Origin: Eupeodes corollae
Taxonomy: Eukaryota; Arthropoda; Insecta; Diptera; Syrphidae
DNA length: 64,000 nt
Assembly: GCF_945859685.1 (NCBI RefSeq)
Contig: NC_079149.1
Span: 42,125,136 to 42,189,135 of the forward strand
Reading direction: 5' to 3'
The first letter of the stretch is position 1; every line of letters starts with the position of its first letter. Below the pieces are notes generated by a model, which was given only the letters and a program-made list of their open reading frames with translations, ran no database searches and was not told the DNA's origin. Shown piece after piece: positions 34,932-46,190 of the stretch. The position numbers were made by a program, and so were the translations under genes.

Positions 34932-37847
34932 TTATTTTGAATTTGAACTTTTTCGTGCAGCAAATAGGTGTGCAGGAACATCGCCGAATCGATTTGTTTG
35001 TACAGGTGGATCAATTGGATCCAAAATGATCTTATTCGGTGGCTTTAATGCTGTATTAATAATAAAAGGATTCCTTTTCGATGTGTTGGATCCTGCCGAT
35101 GAAGTTTTTGAAGTATCTGAAACAGGTGGCGCTGATGGTTCTGGCTTATTGTCTTCAGAAGACTTTCCACTTGATGTGCTAGGAATATCTTCCAAAGAAG
35201 GATGTCCCGAATCATGTTGTTCCTCAGGAATCGTATTGCTCTCGATGTTTTGAATGTTATTACTTTGAATGATCGTTTTATTTGGATTTGTTCCATTGGG
35301 AAATGATATATGACTTAGTGGGGTGGATGCAGAGTTATAACACTGACGCTCGCATAAATACTGACTGTAAACACCATTAAGTAGTTCTTCTGTACGCCGG
35401 GAGAGTGGAATTATAATGCTCTGATTATTTCCGCCCTGACTTGGTTCGTAAACATGTCGCGGATAGTCGGCACCATCATCCGATGCTGACATTACACCAA
35501 CATGATTAGTTCTCACATGATAGGGGAAGCTTATGTTAGCCCTCGATGGCCAGGTAAGCCAGAGAAAAGAAGCATGCCCCGAAATACTGAGAATAGTGAA
35601 AACCCCACACATGACACTCTCACGGACCCACGGATCGAAGAACACAATACCAATAAAAGTCAAAATCGGTCCACCAAGTATCCACATCGATCCGAGAACT
35701 GCAAAGGGATAGTAGAATACTGATTTCTCTGGAAACTTCCTTGTTGTGTTGATAATCGAAACGAGAAACGCACCCCATGATCCACATCGTAATAGAGCAA
35801 TTCCTAGACCTCCAGGTGATTCATACAAATTCAATACTTCTCCCGGATCAAATACCTCCTCTCTATATATGAACAGGGACATGTAGAACACAATGTAGAG
35901 ATTAATAAAAAGCGTCATTTTAATGGTGGAACATGTTGAGATTCGAGCTCGAGTGATGGTATATCCCTTGGCCATGAGCAACAACAGAACAAGGAATACA
36001 ATTTCTGCAGCAGCTAAGAGAACTGTTCCCAGACCGGTGTAAGGGCCAACACCATGTACTGCATATCTTGACCAGGCAACACCAAGAAATAGCACTCCGA
36101 AGAATTGAAAACTTGCACTCATTGCAAAGAGACGATAAGTACAGTGAAACAGGTGGCGATTTTTCAGCTCAATAGCACAGATCAGGATAGCCAGCAGGAG
36201 GAATACATAAACAAGAGCTTCTGCCAGCAGGATTGGAGGTATGTCTGTGGAAATTTATTAAAAAAATATACAAATGTAAAATTTCTTATTTCGATAGGTG
36301 TTTCATTTTCCATTCTTATATATACGTTCGAAAATCGAAAAACTTACACATTTCATCTGCCGAGAAATGTTCATGCCAAAAGTCTCCAGGTGGACCGTTT
36401 GTCATACGAAATTTGTATTTAACATCAATTCCGTTCTTGCTGCCACAATTGGAAATAGCAATGTACCACCAACGTTCACGTGAAGTCAAAAAACCCCCAG
36501 AACTATGACACGTAACAATAAAAGTATTTCGAGCTGATCCAAATCCACGTTTTATTCGAATCTAAAACCACACAAAAAAAGAATGCACTATGAGAAGAAA
36601 TTTCTTCTAAAAGAGAAAATGACACTTACATTAGTTCCATTTATTTGAAATTCCTCACCGAAAAGCTCTTCAACATCTTCCAAATTAGTTAATGTATCAT
36701 TTTCAATATTATTTTCAAATCCATTCACATCCGAGCCAAATGGTATATAATTTACCCTTTGGGTTTGGTTGAAAACTTCTGTATCATTAAAAATCGAATA
36801 ACTAGTGTTGAATATTTCAAAATCTCCCAAAGTGAAGGGTTCTGTTGATGTTTCCAAAAATTGATCAAAGTAAGATGCATTTATTTCACCAGAAAGAGGC
36901 TTTTCTATTGGAATTTCAATGTTGGGTCTACAAAATATTGAATATATTTATTAATAAGCGGAATTGCTAAAAAAAAGGATTGTGATTACTTTAATGTGGT
37001 GTCCTTATCGGAACTGGATGTCCTTAAGGCGCATCCTGACAGAATGTTGTAGGGACTTTTTGCAGAAAGTGTCACGATCTGGTTGTCTTGGGGATGAAGA
37101 ACACTCACTCTTTCAGCACAGGTCTGTAATAAATGTAAGATTTTACAAAATACTAATTTTCACATGATTTCAGGAACATTTAAATATTTAATCAAATGTA
37201 ATAAAAGTTCAATGTCAAGAGTTAAAACCTAGACAGATTCTGGTAAGGAATATTGTTTTTAGGCCGAAAAGAATAACAATGGTAAGGTTTTCCCTTAGTA
37301 ATTCCATTTTTTGTGAATAGTATTCATACAAATGTTAGAATCACAAATGATTTTTGTTCCTTTAACATAATATTATGTAATTTTGATTCAGCTGTGATTT
37401 TTCGTGGTAGCTTCCCATCCCATAGTCTAGGTTTCAGAAGCCTCATTTCAATGGGTCCTTTAGTTTTGAATATGTATGTAAATATACCAACCTTTCCAGT
37501 TTTGTAAATAGCCGGCCACTGGCTTTCATCATCATAATACAACAACAATTGTGGTTCTCCATAACGCCTCTCAAATTCAATATGATATTCATACCTTCCT
37601 CTTCCAGACAGGAAACAAAAACGTGCAAGGAAAACCCAATCCTAATGCAATAAAATAATAAAAATTGATTAATTAATTAGACATTTATGTATTTTAGATA
37701 TTAGCTTAGTATTCTTGCCTCAAGTGTTTTAATGTGTCCTTCAACGTATCTTGCCGAAATAGTTGTCGAAAAAAACAGTATTAATAATAATGAAACAATC
37801 AAACTATAACTCCTTAAAAAACACATTTTTCTTAATCTTTCGGTCAT
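34932..37847 (-). CDS. TMEM145: TMEM145/GPR180-family seven-TM protein
   Basis: Six exons, 37847-37719, 37641-37492, 37123-36990, 36927-36630, 36561-36348 and 36244-34932, encode 745 residues. A signal peptide (LIVSLLLILFFSTTISARY) precedes the family block DWVFLARFCFLSGRGRYEY and YYDDESQWPAIYKTGK. The luminal domain ends RERWWYIAISNCG and FWHEHFSADEM. Seven membrane segments follow, starting PPILLAEALVYVFLLAILI, with YESPGGLGIALLRCG and WPSRANISFPYHVRT as family landmarks (GpcrRhopsn4 type). The cytoplasmic tail of about 200 residues is Ser/Pro/Asn-rich. Intron 1 starts with GC (GAG/GCAAGA), not GT. Exon 4 adds an insert of about 90 residues rich in N-glycosylation sequons. The molecular function of the family is poorly known. 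TMEM145 versus GPR180 orthology was not resolved. Confidence 0.88.
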
Positions 37848-38319
37848 TTTAATTTTAACTTGAAGAAAAAGAAAGAAATATTAATAAAATACGGATAAAT
37901 GTAATATTAACATTTTGATAGTCTGTTGCACTATAAGGTTGTTTGTTGCGAATTTTATATTTGTCAATTGTTTTGGGGTATAAAACCTACGTTGCTAGGA
38001 TAATTTCCGTCATAACAAAGCTCGCTAAGGGTAATCGAACTATGATAGATACTTTATACGACCTGATATGAAGTGGATGTCACTTCAGTTATTTTGAATT
38101 TAGGTCTTTTGCATGTGTACACTGCTATCGTTAAAATATAATTGCTTTTCCTGAAATAGAAAGAATTTTGAGTGGGAAGGACATTTTTATCATAAGAGAA
38201 ATACTATAGAGCTTACAGCATTAAGATTCTAGTTTTGTTTGAAGAATAATATGTATATTCAATCTTATTAATACATTTCATATGCATACATATTTCAACA
38301 GAAATATCTTAAAAAATAT
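37848..38319. other. Upstream of the TMEM145-like gene
   Basis: Probable promoter region of the minus-strand receptor-like gene. AT-rich, with no core promoter motif that I can defend. Confidence 0.35.
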
Positions 38320-38590
38320 AAATTAGGAAGCGCAACAGTCCGTTGAGTACAAGGACTCTAAACCATTTCTGTGTGTGAGTAATGTTGTCAGGGATGGAGG
38401 GGACCTATAGTTTTAAGCCGAATCCAAACGGGGCTAATTTGAGAAAGCACTTTTTATGACAAGAATTACTTTTAGGGGATTTATCAATTCCTCACAAGAG
38501 GCAGTACCTTTGCCCTTAGTTAGCACAGATAAGGTTAAAACTAAGCCCTCTGGCATTACAGTCCTACGAACAAACCATCACGCCACGGGT
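38320..38590 (-). repeat. tRNA-derived SINE, full-length copy
   Basis: Read on the minus strand, the element of about 270 bp begins CCGTGGCGTGATGGTTTGTT, which resembles a polymerase III A-box region. It continues with ATGCCAGAGGGCTTAGTTTT at the B-box position, GGTACTGCCTCTTGTGAGGA, CTAAAAGTAATTCTTGTCAT and CCCTGACAACATTACTCACA. It ends CTGTTGCGCTTCCTAATTTA with an A/T tail. Two partial relatives lie at 9835-9975 (5' half) and 10482-10550 (3' end). Three copies with matching ends support a real SINE family. The tRNA ancestor was not identified. Confidence 0.75.
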
Positions 38591-38914
38591 ACTAAAGATT
38601 ATAAATCATCTTTAGCCAACTTTAAATGAATTTTTCTTTTTATGGAACCTTGTTGGCATTTCATATAATATGTTGTCCTCAAATTAATCAAAAAATCTAA
38701 ACTGAAGATTGCTTTGTCTTGAAAGAATGCTTTTTGTTAAAAAAAATGATAAAACACATTGAGTTGACTTAAGATTGATATTGTTGATATAAGGTTTTTG
38801 ATATCATCTATTTCTAGAAAGATAAATTAACTTAAGTCGTGGTGCTTTAAAGTAAATATTATAATTGGGAAAAAAATTATTCTAATTTAAATGTCCATGC
38901 TTTAAAAGTAACTG
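38591..38914. other. AT-rich spacer between SINE and LINE
   Basis: No coding or RNA feature was recognised. Confidence 0.4.
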
Positions 38915-38940
38915 AAAAATTGCAATTATTAATTACTTGT

Positions 38941-41900
38941 ATTTATTTATTTATTTATAATTTGTTAAATACTAACGTTAACAATTCTTAATATTTACTT
39001 AAAATCTAAACACTTAAACTAGACTGTTGAACAATTTTAATTTGCAATTTATACTTTTTATGTTATCATTTGGTGAATTAATACAAGAGTAACATTTATT
39101 ATAGATTTCAATTAATTGATTTAAGGGGCTATGTAGACTATAGTTTGATCTGCTAAAATCAGTATTCAATGGTTTCTGGAATCTTATACTTGAACGACTA
39201 AAACTAAAGTTTAAACTACCAAGAACTGATGGTGATGAAATTTGTCCGTTTATTATTAAAACAACAAAAAAAAAAACTGAAAGTACATCCTATGATTTGT
39301 CAAAGAAGGAAGATGTATGAGAGAATGTCTCTGTGAATAAGCCGGTAATGTATGAATATCTTAAAACCACGGAAGGGATCGTAGACAAAAACGCAAAAAT
39401 ATTTTCTGAATGGCTTCGAGTCTTGTGACGTGTACGGCGTGGTAAGGTGACCATACTGTACAAGCATTTTCCAGGATTGGTATCACAAATGAAACAAAAA
39501 GTAATTTTAAAACATATGGATCACGGAAATCACTTCCAAATCTCTTAATAAAACCCAGGACAAGAATCAAACATGTAACTAAATACGATTGGAACTTTTT
39601 TGCATGTAAAACTCATGGTTTTACATTTGTCAACGTTTAAAACAAAACGGTTATTATTGCACCATTCCCTAAATAATGTTAAGCCTTTTTCCAAGAGAAG
39701 ACAGTCAGAGTTATTTTTTTGAAATTTTTTTAGTATCATCAGCATATATTAGGACAGACGAATTTTGTCATCGAAACCAAGTCATATATAAATAAAACAA
39801 ATAGAATAGGACCAAGGTGACTACCCTGGGGGACACCAGAATTCACAACAAATGAACTGGAACACTCATTACGAAATTTAACACTATAACGTCTACCTTG
39901 CAAATATGAGGAGATCCAGTTTATGAAATTGTCGTTGAAACCTTGCTGTTATAGTTTTAAAAGTAATGTTTTATGACACAATTTATTAAAGGCCTTGCTG
40001 AAATCTGTAAAGATACAATCTACTTAACGGATGTGCTAACTACGCAGCACATTTCTTTAAAATAAATGATGGTACACCGTCGGGACCAGGACTAAAACAT
40101 TCGTCAAGTTGTACGATACTATTAAGGACAGTATCTTCACTTATAACGAAATTGATAGAATTAAAGGGGGGCTAATCTACAAAAGCATCTTTAAAGTAGT
40201 TTGCAAACATGTATGCAATTATTCTCGGCTCATTACTATTTGATGTGGAATCAGTCATTAAGTTTGGGTATCCACTTGTTTTCTTCTTACGATTAACAAA
40301 TTTTCAAAAACTGTCAGGATTATTTTTAAGGTCTAATTCAATTTTCCGAATGTAGTCATCATATAGGATGTTAGAGTAGTTAGTGAAAAGTTGTTTTATT
40401 ATAACGAACGTCCTATGATCATCATCAGTTCTTGTTTGATTATACTTTATTCAAGCTTTGTTTCTTTTGTTTTAACGTGAGAATCAAACCATGGTGGAAC
40501 ACTCAAGTTATTCGAGTCTTTTTAAATGGAATCGTTTTGTAGAAAAAGAGAATAAGTTAAAAAGGTTTTCAAAATTACACCTACTAAAGTTGAATTCTAG
40601 TTTGTTGTTATTTATTTATTATTTATTTCATCTACGACCTTAAAGATTAACAGATTACATTTCAGTAAAAAAATAAATATTATAAATGTACTTAACAATA
40701 AATAACAAATACTTAATATCTTAAGAATAAATAGTATAATACATTCTTAAATTTTTCTCTGGAGAGATATAAGTCAACATAATCATAAATTTTATTGAAC
40801 TCTCTAATTGACCTTGAAATTGGTTCGTTACTTCCGTAGTTGGTTCTATGTCTGGACTCAAAATCTTTCAGTCAGTGGCCTCGTTGAAGCATACATATAT
40901 ACATATAATTGAGAGTAATTCTGGACATCTTATGTGGCAGCAAAAAAACAAAATTGTGAGTTGTTCTTCTGGCTCTCAGAGATTGCAAAGCTTGGGAACA
41001 AGGATAGAAATTCCAGCGCATTTTGTAAAATACATATCTTGTAAAGCGATTCTGAACTTTCTGTATTCTATCAGATAAATTTTGTTGACAAGGATTCCAG
41101 ATAACATCCGCGTATTCAAGATTTGGCCTGACCAGGGAAGTAAATAATGATACAAGGGTGTATGGGTCGGAAAAATCAACGGAATCCCTTTTAATGAGCC
41201 CTACCATTGAGTTAGCTTTAGCAACAATCGCATCAATATGAAGAGAGAATGAAAATTTAGAGTCAAAAAGAACCCCCAAATCTTTCACTTTTAATGTTCT
41301 CTGAAGAGGCTTAGAATCAAGAGAATAGATAAACTCATAAGTAAGAATTTTTCGAGAGATGGAAATTATGAAGCACTTTTTTATATTTAGATTTAAACCG
41401 TTTAAGTTACACCAGTGAGATAAATTATCCAGATCCTTTTGCAGCTTGAGACAGTCATCTGCACAAGTTACTTTTGAAAATAATTTGAGATCATCAGCAT
41501 ATATAAGACATTTGCTAAAGTTGACATAGTTGACAATATCATCAATGAATAATATAAATAACAATGGGCCAAGGTGACTACCCTGAGGAACACCAGACGT
41601 ACACTTGATTGATCTTGAAGTATATTCCTGAATCTTTACTTTTTGAACCCTGCCAGTTAGAAATGAAGAAATCCATTTCAGTAAGACTGAATGGATTCCA
41701 AAAGCATCTAGTTTAAGCAGCAATATGCTGTGGTTTACCGAATCAAAAGCTTTGCTAAAATCAGTATATACAGCATCACTTGACCTCTAATTTCGATAGC
41801 ATCAACAACAATCGATGAGAAACATGTCAAGTTTGTTATAGTTGACCTACCCGAAAGATACCCATGTTGAACACTATTTATATGTTCTTTCACAAGAAAA

Positions 41901-44607
41901 TCAAGTTTGTTTTTGACTAAACTTTCAAAAATCTTCGGAATTGCGGACAACTTGCAAATCCCCCTATAATTTTCAATATTATTTTTAGAACCCGATTAAA
42001 AAATGGGGATTAGGAAAGAAGATTTCCATTCATCTAAAAATATCCCAGATGACAAAAAAAGTTCAAAAATTGTAAGCAACGGTGCACAAAGAGACTTAGA
42101 ACATCTTTTTAATATTATGGCAGGGATGCCTGGATTCGAATTTGGCTTAAGAGAGTTAAGTGCGCTTTAAACATCAGAGTATTCCAAATGTATAGATCCA
42201 ATATCAACCTTAGGGCCGTTTCGAGGAGGTTGAGGAAAGTTTGGATTGAAATTAGAATACACCGATTCAAAAAACTGAGCAAAAAGCTCCAGAGTTTTAT
42301 GAACATCAGTATATAGTTCTTTATAATGTATCGAATTGTTTAACAATAATAAAGGAACTATTTGATTAACTGATGCCTTAAATTCATCATGATGAACAAA
42401 TACTAAATCTAAAATTTTGAATAAATCATTTACAATTCTATTTACTTGATATAAATTGAGAGCATACAGGTGATCAATAAAGGAAATTTCAATATCTCTT
42501 TTTAAATTACTAGGTATAAGCATACTATCCGCAACAGAGTAAGACCAATTTACATCTTTTGGGGCGGAATATAACTAATTATAAAATACATAAAAATACC
42601 TGGCTCAAGATTAATTGAAAAACAAATTTGTTCAACATCTGTGATGGGGAGAGTCACTAGTTTGCACGATATACAAGAGCGGACAGCAGCTATTACACCA
42701 AATCCACGATCCTCTGCAGAGTTACAGCGGTCCTTTCGGAAGACCATGTATGAGTTGTCAAATATCTCTGTGTCTAGGATTCCGCTCCATAGCCATGTTT
42801 CAACAATAATAATGATGACATAATCAACATGACTTGACGCAAGAAATAAAGCAGGCACTTTTGTTCGAATTCCACTGGCATTGTGATAACAAATCTTAAA
42901 AGAATTAGCATTTGCAGCATTTGATGGAGAAGCTTGACTTAGTGGATAGCTCTTTGATTCTCCATCCCTGACAGGTTTTTTGGAATGAAATCAAATTCAC
43001 GAATCTTAATTCCATATTGCCAAAAAGAAGAACTGAACACAGATTGTACATATTCTACAGGAATTCCAATTTTAAATGAAATGAATTTAAGATTTTCTTC
43101 ATTTCCTTTCTTTATTAGCTTGAAGCATTTAAAAACGGATTCATTCACATTCAAGCTGGTCGATAAGTATTTAGTTATGGATTCAGTCGTCGTGGACGGC
43201 GTAAATTTTGACAAGTGAAACCATTTCAAATTGTTGTAGACAACAAATTCCGTATTTTGTACGCTTGTGCCCGAAATAACTTTTTTCGTTTTACGGATAC
43301 CTTTTGTAGCAGCAAGTCTACTTCCAGAGGCAAGATTAAATGGTAAAGTTGAATTTGTATTAGCAACAGCAGCGGCAGTAAAACATTAACAGCATCAGCA
43401 AAAGATATGACATCTGCGGCATCTTTAGAATTAACATGCGCATTAACGGCATGCACAACAGCATCAGAAACAGGAACAGCACAATCGGCAACAGAATAAT
43501 CGGCAACAGCATCAGCAGCATCAGGAACCACAGCAACATCATCAGCAGCAATATTAGCAACAGCAGCAGAACCACCATCAAAAACATCAGCAAACGATTA
43601 GATAGCATATGAGGTGAAGCCATGTTTAAATAAAGTGCTATGTCTAATGCAGGATGATGGCGATCTTCGTTCACAATTTTGAGCATATGGTTTTGGAGAA
43701 AAACACCAGATCGAGCGTTTTTCCAGAACGGTTCTTCACACCGTTCAGTTGACTTAAGCCACATTAAGACATACCATCTATTAATAAAAACTCGTTTGAA
43801 GATATCGCGTTTATTGGAACTTAGAAGTCATCGTCGACAATTTAAATCCAATCGAGATTGGGTAAATTAAAAACACCATCAACCAGTACTTCGTCTTCAG
43901 GCTCCAAGAGGATATAAATACTTTCTATACAGTTGTTTAGTTTTTCATAAACCTTGATCTTGCAGCTTGGAGATATATATGCTGGTACAATAAATAAATG
44001 CCCTATTGCCATTTTAATTTTTAAGCATGATATTTCGATGTCTGTTGATCGAAAGTCGTTAATCAGGTAACCAGTGAGAGTATTGTTGATAGCGACAAGA
44101 ATTCCGCCACCAACGGGTGATTGAATCGTCTGAGTTATTATGATCACGTCTAAGGACTTGATTAGAGGAGTCAAAAAGCTCCGAGTCCGAGATAGAGTTG
44201 TTGAGCCATGTTTCCGTCAATATTATGATATCGTGAGGAAGATTGTTAATGTATTTGTAAAGTCCGAAGTGCATTTACGTTTTGGTAGTAGATTAATACC
44301 TTTTTAAGCTGCTTTGACGGTGGTTTAGCGCTGTCCGATACTGACGAAAAGGGTTGTTCGACTTATTAATAAATTAATGAACTAAACATGTAATTGAAAA
44401 GTGTCAATTACTTTCAATTCATTTATTGGCATTAGCAATAAAATAAGTACCTCAGCTACACTGTGATAATTTATGTTTGTCTTTTTAATTTATTAGTCTC
44501 TTGTTTTTAATGTTAATTTATTAAATAGTTTAAAAAAAAAAACAATTGTAATGATCTAAAAGGTGAAATTATTAATTTTTGTTTTTCAATTATGTGTAAT
44601 TTTAATA
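38941..44607 (-). mobile_element. LINE with 26-bp target-site duplication, split by a nested LINE
   Basis: Its 3' end (left) has a (TAAA)n tail next to 38941. The flanks 38915-38940 and 44608-44633 (AAAAATTG, three bases, TTATTAATTACTTGT) match at 24 of 26 positions, a LINE-like duplication. On the minus strand the 5' half (about 44290-43620) has the endonuclease: HDIIILTETWLNNSISDSEL, GGGILVAINNTLTGYL, NLPNLDWI and HHPALDIALYLNMASPH. The 3' half (40605-39361) has the linker NNPDS..FVNRKKKTSGYP, the RT start CFSPGPDGVPSFILKKC, the block NNNRFVLNVDKCKTMSFTCK and a C-terminal FRDPYVLKLLFVSFVIP. The missing middle is filled by another LINE. Both halves carry stops. Confidence 0.7.
40610..43600 (-). 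mobile_element. Second LINE (CR1/Jockey-group), apparently nested
   Basis: It has a (TAAA)-rich tail at about 40610-40640. On the minus strand it holds an ORF1 with an Ala/Asp/Val-rich stretch (43600-43370) and a C-terminal domain NNLKWFHLSKFTPSTTTESI to WQYGIKIREFDFIPKN. Next is an endonuclease (VDYVIIIIVETWLWSGILDT, SCISCKLVTLPITDVEQICF, 42858-42550) and an RT whose longest open part is 41723-40872: SGVPQGSHLGPLLFILFIDD, CLIYADDLKLFSKV and LKVKDLGVLFDSKFSFSLHI. Stops divide ORF2 upstream of 41723. It is related to, but distinct from, the LINE that surrounds it. The 5' boundary is approximate. Confidence 0.75.
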
Positions 44608-44633
44608 AAAAATTGAAGTTATTAATTACTTGT

Positions 44634-45154
44634 TGTTAAAATTAGAATTTTTTCCCCAACGTTGATAACAATAAAGTTAAGTAAAGCTTAACACATTTTT
44701 TCAAAGAAAGTTTATTATAAGAAATCTGAAGGTGTTCTAAAGGTTCGATAGAAAGCTTAAACATTTGTTTTTCTTTTAAAGAATGTTTAAACTTAATTTA
44801 TTTAGATTTTTAATCGAGATTTTTATATGAAGCAATTATTATGTTCTTAAAGTTAAAAAGGTATTAAATAGTTTAAGTTTTCTTATTTGATATAAGAATT
44901 GTTTATTGATAAGAACTCTGTAGAAGAGAGAGAGCTTAGTTTGAACGTCCTTGACACTTCCTTGAAGGGGGAGGGGTGAATGGGTAAAGTTGATTCCAAA
45001 TTAATTTTTTCGTCAAAATTAATGTTGAAATGAAACTTTGAGGTAAGTCTAATCTAAACAATATAGATCTATACTTTAAAACGACTGAATTCTTAATAAT
45101 TAATGACACAGTATTATAAAATTTAAAGGGCTTTTGAAAACTTTTTCTTGATTT
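44634..45154. other. AT-rich spacer
   Basis: No coding, RNA gene or repeat ends were recognised between the LINE target-site duplication and the first Helentron-like copy. Confidence 0.4.
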
Positions 45155-46190
45155 TAACTACCCGTAGAAAGATATTGAATTTTGTCCGATTTGTCGAATT
45201 GAAAATTTTTAAATTTCTCTACGTTTCAAACTCTAGAACATAAATCGATAGTTTTTAGAAAGTTGTCGGCACGCTTGTGCGTTCGGTTTACCAGCTATAT
45301 CTCAAGTGGAGATAACGACTTCAAACTAATGTTTGTTATACAGATAACATTAAAAGATGAAGAAAGAGGAGAGAGGTGTTTTTTTTTAAGTGAAAAATCT
45401 TATTGACTTAAAAACTGTGTCAAACAAATAACATTAACAACTTAAATAACATTTAATATTTAACATTGTTACGTATAAATATAAATCAAAAACTAACAAA
45501 AAATATTTTTCACTTTGAATATTTGTGAAGAAAAAATGACATTAACTCCAAAATAATTTAATGCGAAGAATAACAAAAAAAGAAAAAAATGTTTAGAAAA
45601 ACAGAAGTGATAACTTTTTTTACAAACAAAAAAATTTTGTTAGAAATACTATTAAAAGTTGGTAAGAATTGATTATCGTCTCGAATATCTTGTTAAAATT
45701 ATATCTTGTAAAAAAACATTGTTTCTAACTTTTTTAAAAATAATTGAAAATATTTAATTGACTTTTTATTATATTTTATTTATGTTAAAAACTGATTTTC
45801 TACTCGAATATCTCAGGAGTTAATAAAGCTATTTACTTTAAAATTATTCCATTCTATTCAGAATATTATTGTTAAATTAAGTTTTTTTTTTATAAAATTT
45901 GAATAGACATTTTTTCTTATAAGTAATAAGAACTTTCAAAAAATGCTTCTAAAAATTTATTTTATTATATGCAAAACATTAATTACAATTGATATTTTAG
46001 AAAAAAATCCAATCGACAAATGTATGTGGAAAACAACTAAAAAGTGACAAAAAAAGGTTTTTGACTTAAGTATCTTGAAAGGGTATGAAAAAAGAAAGAT
46101 TTGACTTCAAACATTTGTTTATCTTACAGAAAATGTTACTATTAATACTTTGAAAAACTTTTTGAAATATCAACGATAGCCAAAAATTAA
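45155..46190 (-). repeat. Diverged Helentron-like repeat, reverse copy (copy 0)
   Basis: Its left part, TTTTAACTACCCGTAGAAAG then ATTTTGTCCGATTTGTCGAA, aligns with the left part of copy 2 at 56475-56530 (TTTTAACTTCTCATAGGAAG, GGGTCCGATTTTTC). The next blocks also correspond: TTTTTAGAAAGTTGTCGGCA to TTTTTAGAAAGATGTCTGTG, and ATACAGATAACATT to ATACAGATAAAAAGG. The rest is made of A/T-rich units with AAAAATTGGTNNNAATTGA-like words. It lies head-to-head with copy 1. It has diverged well beyond the other copies. Confidence 0.5.

Noticed and set aside
36105..36508. Several plus-strand frames (MKTCTHCKETIS and others)
   Set aside because: Antisense to exons 5 and 6 of the TMEM145-like gene.
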